This document shows, one piece after another, positions 17,191 to 25,644 of a stretch of DNA of 64,000 nt. This DNA comes from JBMOOG01 sp049324535 (GTDB lineage: Bacteria > Pseudomonadota > Alphaproteobacteria > Rhodobacterales > Rhodobacteraceae). The DNA lies in the NCBI GenBank assembly GCA_049324535.1, contig JBMOOG010000014.1, forward strand, positions 1-64,000, written 5' to 3'. Each line of letters opens with the position of its first letter. The first letter of the stretch is position 1. The position numbers and the translations under genes were made by a program. A model generated the notes under the pieces. It was not told the DNA's origin and ran no database searches. It saw nothing but the letters and a program-made list of their open reading frames with translations.

Positions 17191-17397
17191 TCACCAGTGC
17201 GGGGGGCGCTCGTCGGCCAGGATGACCGCACCGCCCTGGGCCTCGGACTCGGCGGCCCGTTCCAGCAGCATCCGCACCCGGCGTTCCAGAAGGTCGATCT
17301 GACGGCCCTGCCGGGCCACGGTTTCCGAGAGATCCTCGACCGCCCGCAGGAGATGCGCGATCGTCTCCTCGGTTTTGCTGATGCGGGCCTCGTCCAT
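17191..17397 (-). CDS. slyX: SlyX family protein
   Basis: 68-residue coiled-coil protein (residues about 5-50 in heptads: ISKTEETIAHLLRAVEDLSETV) ending in the SlyX-type tail DERPPHW. The start at 17397 has a near-ideal site, AGGAGGAACCGGCG then ATG, which decides against the longer frame. Its stop is four bases from the convergent FAD oxidase stop. SlyX has no settled biochemical role. Confidence 0.88.
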   Translation of the reverse strand: MDEARISKTEETIAHLLRAVEDLSETVARQGRQIDLLERRVRMLLERAAESEAQGGAVILADERPPHW

Positions 17398-17512
17398 CGC
17401 CGGTTCCTCCTGTCCGGTCCGCAGGATAGCCGGGCCGGCTCGGCCCCGCCAGCGCTTGTCGCAGGCCGCCCCATCCGCTAGAGACGCCGCGGAACCCTCC
17501 GAGGATCGCAGC

Positions 17513-19003
17513 ATGGCCGAGCCCAAAGCCCCCCGCAGACCGCGCGCCGAGACGCCCAAGGGATTTCGCGACTATTTCGGCGCGGAGGTGACCGAACGCA
17601 AGGCGATGCTCGACACGATCGCCGGGGTCTATCACCGCTACGGCTTCGATCCGCTCGAGACCTCGGCCGTCGAGACGGTCGAGGCGCTGGGCAAGTTCCT
17701 GCCGGATGTGGACCGGCCGAACGAAGGCGTGTTCGCCTGGCAGGACGAGGACAGGGACTGGCTGGCGCTGCGCTACGATCTGACGGCGCCGCTGGCCCGG
17801 GTGGCGGCGCAGTATCGCAACGATCTGCCCAGCCCCTACCGCCGCTATGCGATGGGCCCGGTCTGGCGGAACGAGAAGCCGGGGCCGGGGCGGTTCCGGC
17901 AGTTCTACCAGTGCGACGCCGATACGGTCGGGTCGGGGTCGGTGGCGGCCGATGCCGAGATCTGCGCGATGCTGGCCGATGCGCTGGAAGAGGTCGGCAT
18001 CCCGCGCGGCGACTATGGGGTGAAGGTCAACAACCGCAAGGTCCTGAACGGGGTGATGGAGGTCGCGGGCGTTCTCGATCCCGCCGATCCGGAGAAATTC
18101 GCCCATGAGAGGGGCATCGTGCTGCGCGCCATCGACAAGCTCGACCGGCTGGGGCCGGACGGGGTGCGGGCGCTTCTGGGCGAGGGCCGCAGGGACGAGA
18201 GCGGCGATTTCACCAAGGGGGCGGGGCTCTCGGCGGAACAGGCCGAGGTCGTGATGGGGTTCATGGACGCGCGGCGGGCGGACGGGGCGGCCACGGTTGC
18301 CCGGCTCCACGACCTGGTGTCGCGGTCCCCGCTCGGCCGCGAGGGCGTGGACGAATTGCAGACCATCGCCGATCTCCTCGACGCGCAGGGCTACGGCCCC
18401 GACCGCATCGTCATCGATCCCTCGGTCGTCCGCGGCCTCGGCTATTACACCGGCCCGGTCTTCGAGGCCGAGCTCACCTTCGAGATCCTCGACGAGAAGG
18501 GGCGGCCGCGGCAGTTCGGCTCGGTCGCCGGGGGCGGGCGCTATGACGATCTGGTCAAGCGCTTCACCGGCCAGTCGGTCCCGGCAACCGGTGTCTCGAT
18601 CGGTGTCGATCGCCTGCTTGCGGCGCTGCGCGCCAAGGGGCGGGTGCAGGCCGACACGCGCGGACCGGTGGTGGTGACGGTGATGGAGCGCGACCGGATG
18701 GCCGACTACATGGCGATGGTCGGCGAGCTGCGGGCCGCGGGCATCCGCGCCGAGGTCTATCTGGGCAATCCGAAGAACTTCGGCAACCAGCTGAAATACG
18801 CCGACAGGCGCCAGTCGCCGGTCGCCGTCATCCAGGGCGGCGACGAGGCCGGGAGAGGCAGCGTGATCCTGAAGGATCTGATCCTTGGCGCGAGGATCGC
18901 CCAAAGCGCGACGCTCGAGGAATGGAAGGACCGCCCGGCCCAGGTCGAGGTGGCGCGCGCCGATCTGGTGGCGGCGGTGCGCCGCATGCTGGGGCAGGGC
19001 TGA
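17513..19003 (+). CDS. hisS: histidine--tRNA ligase
   Basis: 496-residue class II aminoacyl-tRNA synthetase that charges tRNA-His. Motif 1 follows PKGFRDYFGAEV; motif 2 is RYAMGPVWRNEKPGPGRFRQFYQCD; the histidine-specific LRYDLTAPLARV and the GLGYYTGPVFE region with motif 3 GSVAGGGRYDDL are present. The C-terminal anticodon-binding domain follows. It is longer than E. coli HisS, fitting the alphaproteobacterial form. The chosen ATG at 17513 follows GGATCGCAGC; upstream frame is the slyX leader region. One base of overlap with hisZ. Confidence 0.97.
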   Translation: MAEPKAPRRPRAETPKGFRDYFGAEVTERKAMLDTIAGVYHRYGFDPLETSAVETVEALGKFLPDVDRPNEGVFAWQDEDRDWLALRYDLTAPLARVAAQYRNDLPSPYRRYAMGPVWRNEKPGPGRFRQFYQCDADTVGSGSVAADAEICAMLADALEEVGIPRGDYGVKVNNRKVLNGVMEVAGVLDPADPEKFAHERGIVLRAIDKLDRLGPDGVRALLGEGRRDESGDFTKGAGLSAEQAEVVMGFMDARRADGAATVARLHDLVSRSPLGREGVDELQTIADLLDAQGYGPDRIVIDPSVVRGLGYYTGPVFEAELTFEILDEKGRPRQFGSVAGGGRYDDLVKRFTGQSVPATGVSIGVDRLLAALRAKGRVQADTRGPVVVTVMERDRMADYMAMVGELRAAGIRAEVYLGNPKNFGNQLKYADRRQSPVAVIQGGDEAGRGSVILKDLILGARIAQSATLEEWKDRPAQVEVARADLVAAVRRMLGQG

Positions 19004-20079
19004 TGGCCGCCAAGGCCGAGGCGCGGGCGGTGGGCGAGCGGCTTCTGGCCGCGTTCCGCTCGGCCGGGGCCGTGGCGGTCGAGCCGGACATCCTCCAGCC
19101 GGCCGAGACGCTTCTCGACCTTTATGGCGAGGACATCCGGGCCCGCGCCTACGTGACCCAGGATCCGGTCCGGGGCGAGCTGATGCTGCGGCCCGACTTC
19201 ACCGTGCCGGTGGTCCGCGCCCACATGGCGGACGGGGCCGAGCCGGCCCGCTACTGCTACATGGGCGAGGTGTTCCGCCAGCAGGATCCCCGTGCGGCGC
19301 GGGCGGCGGAATACTATCAGGCGGGCTTCGAGATCTTCGACGGTGCCGACCCGCCCCGCGCGGATGCCGAGGTCTTTGCGCTCTTTTCCGACCTCCTCGC
19401 GCCGCTCGGGCTGCGGGCGGCCACCGGCGACATCGGCATCCTGATGGCCGCGGTCCGCGGGCTCTCGACCCTGCCGACGCGCAAGGCGGCGCTCCTGCGC
19501 CACATCTGGCGGCCGCGGCGGTTCTCGGCGCTTCTGGCTCGTTACGGCGGGCAGGTGCCGGTGCCTCCGGCGCGGGCCGCGGTCATCGCCGGGGTGGCGC
19601 GCAGCGAGGCGCCGCTGGTGGGCCTCAGGGGCGAGGAGGAGATCGCCGCGCGCATCGCGGCCCTGCGCGAGGACGCGGCGGCGCCGCCGGTTTCGGCCGA
19701 GGAGGTCGCGCTGCTCGACGACATTCTCGACCTCTCCGCGCCGGCCCCCGCGGCCCTGGCGCATCTGCGCGAGATTGCGCGGGCCATGCCGGCGATCCTG
19801 CCCGCCGTCGACCGGCTGGCCTTCCGGATCGAGGCCATGGCCGCACGCGGCGTCGCCGTCGAGACGCTTCCCTTCGAGGCGAGCCACGGTCGCACCACGC
19901 TGGAATACTACGACGGCTTCGTCTTTTCGTTCCACGCCGCCGACCCGGCGCTGCCGCCCGTGGCCTCGGGAGGGCGCTACGACGCGCTGACCGCCGTTCT
20001 CGGCCAGGGCCGGGCGATCCCCGCCGTCGGTGGCGTGATCCGCCCGGGGCTGGTGGCCGATCTCGGGGGGCTGGCATGA
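19003..20079 (+). CDS. hisZ: ATP phosphoribosyltransferase regulatory subunit HisZ
   Basis: 358-residue HisRS-like paralogue without synthetase activity, which pairs with short HisG to give an active, histidine-inhibited ATP phosphoribosyltransferase, the first step of histidine synthesis. It keeps the class II fold marks (ELMLRPDFTVPVVRAH, CYMGEVFRQQ as motif 2, SGGRYDALTAVLG as motif 3) but lacks a C-terminal anticodon domain. It sits between its ancestor-type gene hisS (TGATG) and its partner hisG (ATGA), so all three are coupled. Confidence 0.95.
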   Translation: MAAKAEARAVGERLLAAFRSAGAVAVEPDILQPAETLLDLYGEDIRARAYVTQDPVRGELMLRPDFTVPVVRAHMADGAEPARYCYMGEVFRQQDPRAARAAEYYQAGFEIFDGADPPRADAEVFALFSDLLAPLGLRAATGDIGILMAAVRGLSTLPTRKAALLRHIWRPRRFSALLARYGGQVPVPPARAAVIAGVARSEAPLVGLRGEEEIAARIAALREDAAAPPVSAEEVALLDDILDLSAPAPAALAHLREIARAMPAILPAVDRLAFRIEAMAARGVAVETLPFEASHGRTTLEYYDGFVFSFHAADPALPPVASGGRYDALTAVLGQGRAIPAVGGVIRPGLVADLGGLA

Positions 20080-20780
20080 CGCTGAAACTCGGTGTGCCGT
20101 CCAAGGGTCGGCTGATGGAGCAGTGCTTCGACTGGTTCGCCGCGCGCGGTGTGCGGCTGCGCAGGGCCGGGGCCGAGCGGGAATACGCGGGGGCCGTCGA
20201 GGGCTTCGACGGGCTGGAACTCGTCCTGCTGTCGGCCGGCGAGATTCCCCGCGAACTGTCCGTCGGGCGCATCCATCTGGGCGTGACCGGCACCGACCTG
20301 GTGCGCGAGCATCTGGCCGACTGGGCGAGCGAGGTGGCCGAGGTCGTCCCGATGGGGTTCGGGCACGCCGATCTTGTGATTGCCGTGCCGGCCGCCTGGA
20401 TCGACGTGGACTCGCTGGACGATCTCGATGCGGCGGCGGCGGCCTTCCGGCGCGTGCATGGCTTCCGGCTGCGGATCGCCACCAAATATCACCGGCTGGT
20501 GCGCGATTTCCTGCGCGAGCGGGGCGTGGCGGACTATCAGCTGGTGGACAGTCAGGGCGCGACCGAAGGCACCGTGCGCAACCTCACGGCCGAGGCGATC
20601 GCCGACATCACCTCGTCGGGCGAGACGCTGGCCGCGAACCACCTGAAGATCCTGTCCGACGGGTGCGTCCTGCAGAGCCAGGCCACGCTTCTTGCGTCGC
20701 GGACGGCGGGCTGGGATGGGGAACGGCCGCGCCTTGCCGAATTCTGCGCGCGGATCGGGGTGACCGCCCCGCCCCTCTGA
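20076..20780 (+). CDS. hisG: ATP phosphoribosyltransferase, short form (catalytic)
   Basis: 234-residue HisG condensing ATP and PRPP. Family marks are LGVPSKGRLMEQ at the start, IHLGVTGTDLVRE, and the PRPP loop DSQGATEGTVRNLT. It lacks the roughly 80-residue C-terminal regulatory domain of long HisG, so it depends on HisZ encoded immediately before it. A hairpin overlaps its stop codon and a second follows. Confidence 0.97.
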   Translation: MTLKLGVPSKGRLMEQCFDWFAARGVRLRRAGAEREYAGAVEGFDGLELVLLSAGEIPRELSVGRIHLGVTGTDLVREHLADWASEVAEVVPMGFGHADLVIAVPAAWIDVDSLDDLDAAAAAFRRVHGFRLRIATKYHRLVRDFLRERGVADYQLVDSQGATEGTVRNLTAEAIADITSSGETLAANHLKILSDGCVLQSQATLLASRTAGWDGERPRLAEFCARIGVTAPPL

Positions 20781-20816
20781 AGGGGCTGTCCGCCCCCTCT
20801 GGCCCGTTCCGGGCCA
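20771..20816. terminator. two hairpins ending the hisS-hisZ-hisG operon
   Basis: GCCCCT-CTGA-AGGGGC (20771-20786) spans the hisG stop. A second stem TGGCCCG-TTC-CGGGCCA (20800-20816) has seven perfect pairs. No T-run follows; ATTC and then the dispersed element come next. The arrangement suits termination between convergent hisG and the DUF1489 gene. Confidence 0.5.
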
Positions 20817-20827
20817 TTCACCCCCGA

Positions 20828-20849
20828 GGATATTTCGACCAGCGAGAGG
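20828..20849 (+). repeat. dispersed extragenic element, degenerate copy B
   Basis: GGATATTT-CGA-CCAGCGAGAGG, a diverged relative of the GGTATTT-N3-CGAAGAAGAAG element. It directly follows the hisG hairpins. Confidence 0.45.
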
Positions 20850-20925
20850 GGACAGCGCTGCCTCTCTCGCCGGACCGGGCATCGGGGCCGGAGGTCTCTG
20901 CCCCCGCCGGGATCGCGACGGTCGT

Positions 20926-21360
20926 TCAGCGCAGCCCCATTTCGGCCAGCGCCAGCGCCAAGGGCTCCGGCAGGTCGTAGTCGGGCCCGCGCGGTTTCGG
21001 AAGGTCGCGCGGCGATTCCTTCGGGTCGAGATAGCGCCAGCCCTGGAAGGGACGGCGCGGGGCGGGTTCGGTGCGGATCACCTCGGGGTCGAACACCAGC
21101 CGGCAGCGGGCGATGCCATCCTCGCCACGCACCTCCTCCAGCGCGACGATCCGCTGGCGGGCGAGGATCACGCCCCTGAACACCCAGTAGAGCGAGCCGC
21201 CGGCCAGCACCTCCTCGGCGCGCTTCGGCCACATGCGGGTGACATGGCTCGGCCGCCAGCCCGGAACCGTCGCGGCGCGCTGGCGCTGCCACGCGATCAG
21301 GTCCTCGACCCCATCGGCGCCGACGCAGAGCTTTACCAGATTCACGAATCCGTCGGTCAT
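20926..21360 (-). CDS. DUF1489 family protein
   Basis: 144-residue protein with the pattern of the alphaproteobacterial DUF1489 family: N-terminal VNLVKLCVGADGVEDLIAWQ, a THVTRMWPKR-like segment (SHVTRMWPKRAEE), WVFRGVILARQRI, and the C-terminal RPFQGWRYLDP. No catalytic residues are evident and no function is established. ATG at 21360 is the only sensible start, divergent from nrdJ with 145 bases between. Confidence 0.82.
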   Translation of the reverse strand: MTDGFVNLVKLCVGADGVEDLIAWQRQRAATVPGWRPSHVTRMWPKRAEEVLAGGSLYWVFRGVILARQRIVALEEVRGEDGIARCRLVFDPEVIRTEPAPRRPFQGWRYLDPKESPRDLPKPRGPDYDLPEPLALALAEMGLR

Positions 21361-21429
21361 GGAACCCAAGATAGGGGAGGCGCCGCTGGCCGCAAGTCGG
21401 GCGGGGCGTGACCGGCGGCCTCGGCCACA

Positions 21430-21453
21430 CGTTGACCGGCGCGTTGACCGGCG
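21430..21453 (+). repeat. tandem 12-bp duplication in the nrdJ promoter
   Basis: CGTTGACCGGCG occurs twice without a gap (21430-21441, 21442-21453). Each copy contains the -35-like hexamer TTGACC, at 21432 and 21444. Confidence 0.8.
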
Positions 21454-21472
21454 CGTGTGCGGAGCGTATCGT
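21444..21472 (+). promoter_or_regulatory. predicted sigma-70 promoter of nrdJ
   Basis: TTGACC (5 of 6), a spacer of exactly 17 bases and TATCGT (4 of 6) put a start of transcription near 21479, 27 bases before the nrdJ ATG. The -35 is doubled by the tandem repeat. Confidence 0.65.
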
Positions 21473-21505
21473 GATCCTCCCTCAACGAAAATCTCAGGAC
21501 GCGCC

Positions 21506-23770
21506 ATGAGCCCCTTCGCCGCCCCGATCGCCGAGCAGATCTGGGACATGAAATACCGCCTGAAGGCGGAGGACGGCACACCGATCGACCGGACGGTCGA
21601 GGACACCTGGCGGCGCATCGCCCGGGCGCTCGCGGCGACCGAGGCCGATCCCGCGGCCTGGGAGGACCGGTTCTACGGGGCGCTGGCGGACTTCCGCTTC
21701 CTGCCCGCCGGCCGGATCGCCGCCGGCGCGGGCACGGGGCGGGCGGTCACGCTCTTCAACTGCTTCGTGATGGGGACGATCCCCGACAGCATGGCCGGGA
21801 TCTTCGAGAACCTGAAGGAAGCCGCGCTGACCATGCAGCAGGGCGGGGGCATCGGCTATGACTTCTCGACCATCCGGCCGCGCGGCGCGGCGGTCCACGG
21901 GGTGGCGGCCGATGCCTCGGGGCCGCTGAGCTTCATGGATGTCTGGGATGCGATGTGCCGCACGATCATGTCGGCCGGGTCGCGGCGCGGCGCGATGATG
22001 GCGACGATGCGCTGCGACCATCCGGACATCCTTGCCTTCATCGAGGCCAAGCAGGATCCGGCGCGGCTTCGGATGTTCAACCTATCGGTGCTGGTCACCG
22101 ACGCCTTCATGGCGGCGGTCAAGGCGGACGGGCCCTGGGATCTGGTCTTCGACGGCCGCGTCTATCACACCCTGCCGGCGCGCGATCTGTGGAACCGGAT
22201 CATGCGCGCAACCTACGACTACGCCGAGCCGGGGGTGATCTTCATCGACCGGATCAACGCGATGAACAATCTCGGCTATGCCGAGACCATCGCGGCGACC
22301 AATCCCTGCGGCGAGCAGCCCCTGCCGCCCTACGGGGCCTGCCTTCTGGGCTCGATCAACCTGGCGCGGCTGGTGCCCGACCCCTTCGGCACGAACGCCG
22401 CGCTCGACCTTGATGCGCTCGACGATCTGGTGCGGATTGCGGTGCGGATGATGGACAACACCGTCGACGCGTCGCGCTTTCCCCTGCCGCAGCAGGCGGC
22501 CGAGGCGCAGGCCAAGCGCCGCATCGGGCTGGGGGTCACGGGTCTGGCCGATGCGCTCCTGATGGTCGGTGCGCGCTACGGCTCCGAGGCGGCGGCGCGG
22601 CTTACCGGTGAGTGGATGCACCGGATCGCGCGGACCGCCTATCTCGCCTCGGTCGATCTGGCGAAGGAAAAGGGCGCGTTCCCGCTCTTCGATGCCGAGA
22701 AGTATCTCGCCTCGGGCACGATGCGCCGGATGGACGAGGATGTGCGGGCCGCGATCGCCCGACACGGCATCCGCAACGCGCTCCTGACCTCGGTCGCCCC
22801 GACCGGGACGATCAGCCTTTACGCGGGCAATGTCTCCTCCGGGATCGAGCCGGTCTTCGCCTATGCCTACACGCGCAAGGTTCTCCAGAAGGACGGGTCG
22901 CGCACCGAGGAGGAGGTGGTGGACTACGCCGTCGCGCTCTGGCGCGAACGCTTCGGCGACAAGCCCCTGCCCGAGCATTTCGTGAACGCCCAGACCCTGC
23001 CGCCGCTCGACCACGTGCGCATGCAGGCCGCGGCCCAGACCTGGGTCGATTCATCGATCTCGAAGACGATCAACTGCCCCGAGGACATTTCCTTCGACGC
23101 GTTCAAGGACGTCTACATGGCGGCCTGGGATCAGGGGTGCAAGGGCTGCACCACCTACCGCCCGAACCCCGTGACCGGGAGCGTCCTGTCGGTCAGCCAG
23201 TCGTCCGAGAAGGCCCCGGAGGCCGACAAGGGCGCCGAGGTCGTCTATCTGTCCGAGCCGCTCGACCGGCCGCAGGCGCTGGAGGGCACGACCTACAAGC
23301 TCAAGTGGCCCGACAGCGAACACGCGATCTACATCACCATCAACGACATCGTGCAGGCCGGCCACCGCCGTCCCTTCGAGGTCTTCATCAACTCGAAGAA
23401 CATGGAGCATTTCGCCTGGACCGTGGCGCTCACGCGGATGATCTCGGCGGTCTTCCGGCGCGGCGGTGACGTGAGTTTCGTCGTCGAGGAACTCAAGGCC
23501 GTATTCGATCCGCGCGGCGGCGCCTGGATGGAAGGGCGCTACATCCCCTCGATCCTGGCCGCGATCGGCGGGGTGATCGAGCGGCACATGATCGCGATCG
23601 GGTTCCTCACGTCGGAGGGGGCGGGGCTCAAGTCCGACCCGAAGGCGCTCGCGGTTGCGGTGGGCGAAGCGCCGCGCGGGCCGGCCTGTCCGTCCTGCGG
23701 GCAGCGCGGCATGCAGATGGTCGAGGGCTGCATGACCTGTCCGTCCTGCGGCTACTCGAAGTGCGGCTAG
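21506..23770 (+). CDS. nrdJ: class II (adenosylcobalamin-dependent) ribonucleoside-diphosphate reductase
   Basis: 754-residue B12-dependent reductase making deoxyribonucleotides with no oxygen requirement. Active-site marks are C86 in LFNCFVMG, the NPCGEQPLPP signature (N266, C268, E270) and SVAPTGTISLYAGNVSSG. The C-terminal tail is cysteine-rich, CPSCGQRG then CMTCPSCGYSKCG, which in this family binds zinc and carries the reducing cysteines. No activase or NrdB-like gene is near, consistent with a single-gene class II enzyme. Start chosen at 21506 (MSPFAAPIAEQIWDMKY). Upstream lies a good promoter with a duplicated -35; I see no cobalamin riboswitch. Confidence 0.96.
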   Translation: MSPFAAPIAEQIWDMKYRLKAEDGTPIDRTVEDTWRRIARALAATEADPAAWEDRFYGALADFRFLPAGRIAAGAGTGRAVTLFNCFVMGTIPDSMAGIFENLKEAALTMQQGGGIGYDFSTIRPRGAAVHGVAADASGPLSFMDVWDAMCRTIMSAGSRRGAMMATMRCDHPDILAFIEAKQDPARLRMFNLSVLVTDAFMAAVKADGPWDLVFDGRVYHTLPARDLWNRIMRATYDYAEPGVIFIDRINAMNNLGYAETIAATNPCGEQPLPPYGACLLGSINLARLVPDPFGTNAALDLDALDDLVRIAVRMMDNTVDASRFPLPQQAAEAQAKRRIGLGVTGLADALLMVGARYGSEAAARLTGEWMHRIARTAYLASVDLAKEKGAFPLFDAEKYLASGTMRRMDEDVRAAIARHGIRNALLTSVAPTGTISLYAGNVSSGIEPVFAYAYTRKVLQKDGSRTEEEVVDYAVALWRERFGDKPLPEHFVNAQTLPPLDHVRMQAAAQTWVDSSISKTINCPEDISFDAFKDVYMAAWDQGCKGCTTYRPNPVTGSVLSVSQSSEKAPEADKGAEVVYLSEPLDRPQALEGTTYKLKWPDSEHAIYITINDIVQAGHRRPFEVFINSKNMEHFAWTVALTRMISAVFRRGGDVSFVVEELKAVFDPRGGAWMEGRYIPSILAAIGGVIERHMIAIGFLTSEGAGLKSDPKALAVAVGEAPRGPACPSCGQRGMQMVEGCMTCPSCGYSKCG

Positions 23771-23779
23771 CCCGGGCCG

Positions 23780-24202
23780 TCAACGGCAGGCATGGTATTG
23801 CCCGGTCGTCCCGAAAACGACGGCATGCATCAGCCGGCCGGGCCAGAGCGTGAAGAGCCCCGCAACGATCAGCGCCCAGAAGAAGAGTGATCGCATGGCT
23901 CGCCTGTGGCCTGCCACCTCATGGCGCCGCGCATGGGTGACCGCCCCGGGCAGCGCCACCAGGGTGAAGACCGACAGGCCGTGAATCACGCTGAAGGGCC
24001 CGAAGGTGCAGATCGTGTGGATGAAAAAGGACGTCGCCGCAACCGTCGCCATCAGCCCCACCCAGAGCCATCCGGCGACGCGGTGCGGGACCGTGCCCTT
24101 CGGCGCGGCCAGTTGCACGACCCCAAGCACCAGCGCCGCGATGGCCGCGAAGGCATGGGCGATGACTACGGCGGGCGCGGCCAGCAGGGGCACGAATGTC
24201 AC
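23780..24202 (-). CDS. DUF2306-family four-helix membrane protein
   Basis: 140-residue membrane protein with about four helices and histidines near their ends (VIAHAFAAIAALVLG, HRVAGWLWVGLM, FSVIHGLSVFTLV, HRRAMRSLFFWAL). That pattern fits the DUF2306 family, some of which resemble heme-binding four-helix proteins. The GTG start at 24202 is decided by GGGAGGGA seven bases upstream; the ATG at 24268 gives a polar, unlikely extension. No function is assigned. It converges on nrdJ with only nine bases between stops. Confidence 0.75.
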   Translation of the reverse strand: MTFVPLLAAPAVVIAHAFAAIAALVLGVVQLAAPKGTVPHRVAGWLWVGLMATVAATSFFIHTICTFGPFSVIHGLSVFTLVALPGAVTHARRHEVAGHRRAMRSLFFWALIVAGLFTLWPGRLMHAVVFGTTGQYHACR

Positions 24203-24315
24203 GGCCGGGTCCCTCCCACAGATCGCCCCGTCGCCGCAGAGCCTCTGACTCCGGCCCGCCATTGGCAAGCCGGATCCTCGCCAGGCCGTCGGCAGGCGAG
24301 GCCCAAGGGGCGGGA

Positions 24316-25095
24316 TCAGTCCGGGAACCCTGTCTCCAGGAACACCCGCACAGCCTCTTCGAACGCCCGCGGCTGCTCGGCGTGAAGCCAGTGACCGGCG
24401 CCGGGAATGCGGGCGAAGCGGGCCTTCGGGAAAAGCGCCTTGATCGCCGCGCGGTGTTCGGGGCGGACATAGTCCGAGAGCGCCCCGGTCAGGAACAGGG
24501 CCGGCCCGTCAAAGCGCCCTTCGGTTCCGGGCCATCCGGTGATCCGGTCCATCTCGCGTTCCAGCGTGTCGAGGTTGAGCCGCCAGCGGGGCGGATCGGA
24601 CTTCAGGTCGAGCGACTGGAGCAGGAAGGCGCGGGTGCCCGGATCGCCGATGCCGGCCGCGAGCCGCCGGTCGGCCTCGGACCGCTGCGTCAGACCCGCA
24701 AGGTCCAGCCCCCGCAACGCCGCGATGAGGTGGTTCTGGCTGTGGGCGTAGGACACGGGGGCAATGTCGGCCACCACCAGACGACGGACGAGAGCGCCCT
24801 CGGTCAGCGCCAGCTGCATCGCCGCCTTGCCGCCCATGGAATGGCCGAGCACGTCCGCCCGTCCTCCGGCTTCGGCCCGGATCACCTCGGCGAGATCGGC
24901 GGCAAGCTCCGGGTAGCGGTGGCTCTTCGCCCAGGGACTGTCGCCGTGGTTGCGCATGTCCACGGCCAGGACCAGCCGGTCCGCGGACAGCCGGCGCGCG
25001 ATCACGCCCCAGTTGCGGGCCGAACCGAAGAGCCCGTGGGCGATCAGCAGGGGCGGCCGAGCGGTCGGCGCGCCGTGGCGCAGGACGTGCAGCAT
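24316..25095 (-). CDS. alpha/beta-hydrolase, YbfF-like esterase
   Basis: 259-residue serine hydrolase. HGLFGSARNWG near residue 20 gives the oxyanion hole, VDMRNHGDSP follows, and the nucleophile is S86 in LGHSMGGKAA; the catalytic histidine is in GAGHWLHAEQP near the C-terminus. These segments closely resemble E. coli YbfF-type acyl-CoA/ester hydrolases. A GTG at 25128 would add 11 residues; I prefer the ATG at 25095 because the protein then begins right at the first beta strand, but neither has a clear ribosome site. Confidence 0.88.
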   Translation of the reverse strand: MLHVLRHGAPTARPPLLIAHGLFGSARNWGVIARRLSADRLVLAVDMRNHGDSPWAKSHRYPELAADLAEVIRAEAGGRADVLGHSMGGKAAMQLALTEGALVRRLVVADIAPVSYAHSQNHLIAALRGLDLAGLTQRSEADRRLAAGIGDPGTRAFLLQSLDLKSDPPRWRLNLDTLEREMDRITGWPGTEGRFDGPALFLTGALSDYVRPEHRAAIKALFPKARFARIPGAGHWLHAEQPRAFEEAVRVFLETGFPD

Positions 25096-25191
25096 GACCG
25101 AGGCATAGCGCGCGCCCGTGTCCGCCACCAGTGCCGTTGCGGGTCCGGGGGCAAGAAGCTAACCTTGCCCCGGTGTTCAAGGGGTTGTCGG

Positions 25192-25563
25192 ATGACCAGC
25201 ATGGCCACGCAGCAGCTTGCCGACCGGGTGGCCCAGCTGATGGAGGATCGGCTCGGGATCCGCGGGCAGGGGCTGGCCGCCAAGCTGCGCCGCGGCGGCC
25301 GCCTGTTGCCGCGGCGGGTGCGGTCCGAGGCCGAGTATCTGGCGCGGGCCTGCGAGGAGGCGAAGGTTCCCAAACTCGCCCTGCGTCTCGACCACGCGCG
25401 CATCACCCGCGCGTACGACGCCTGCGTGCGCTATCTCAAGCCGCTGGGAGCCGGCGCGCGGCGCAAGGCGGTGCTTCTGAACCTCGCCACCAGCCTTGCG
25501 GTCGTCGCCCTCGGAACCTTCGCGCTGGCGCTCGTGGTGCTGGTCTGGCGCGGCTATCTCTGA
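25192..25563 (+). CDS. hypothetical protein with one C-terminal membrane helix
   Basis: 123 residues. The first 90 are soluble, basic and helical (QLADRVAQLMEDRLGIRG, RGGRLLPRRVRSEAEYL, LRLDHARITRAYDACVRYL), and a hydrophobic helix at about 95-118 precedes a short RGYL end, so it may be tail-anchored in the inner membrane. AAGGGG nine bases upstream supports the ATG at 25192. The pattern of charged helices and lone terminal anchor is common in uncharacterised Rhodobacteraceae proteins. I do not recognise a family or function. Confidence 0.7.
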   Translation: MTSMATQQLADRVAQLMEDRLGIRGQGLAAKLRRGGRLLPRRVRSEAEYLARACEEAKVPKLALRLDHARITRAYDACVRYLKPLGAGARRKAVLLNLATSLAVVALGTFALALVVLVWRGYL

Positions 25564-25571
25564 TCCGCGGG

Positions 25572-25592
25572 CTTCTTCTTCGTCGAAATACC
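25572..25592 (-). repeat. dispersed extragenic element, copy C
   Basis: On the minus strand GGTATTT-CGA-CGAAGAAGAAG, the cleanest copy. It lies between the small membrane protein gene and the glyA terminator hairpins. Confidence 0.7.
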
Positions 25593-25602
25593 CCGGGGGG
25601 CC

Positions 25603-25644
25603 GCGCCCCGGGACGGGGCGCGCATCAGGGGGGCAGCGCCCCCC
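25603..25644 (-). terminator. double hairpin after glyA
   Basis: A stem of seven pairs (GGGGGGC/GCCCCCC, loop AGC) at 25628-25644 touches the glyA stop codon, and a perfect 8-bp stem GCGCCCCG-GGA-CGGGGCGC lies at 25603-25621. The dispersed element follows in the direction of glyA transcription. No T-run is present. Confidence 0.6.

Noticed and set aside
21361..21505. Cobalamin riboswitch before nrdJ
   Set aside because: The leader from the predicted start is under 30 bases and contains no B12-box.
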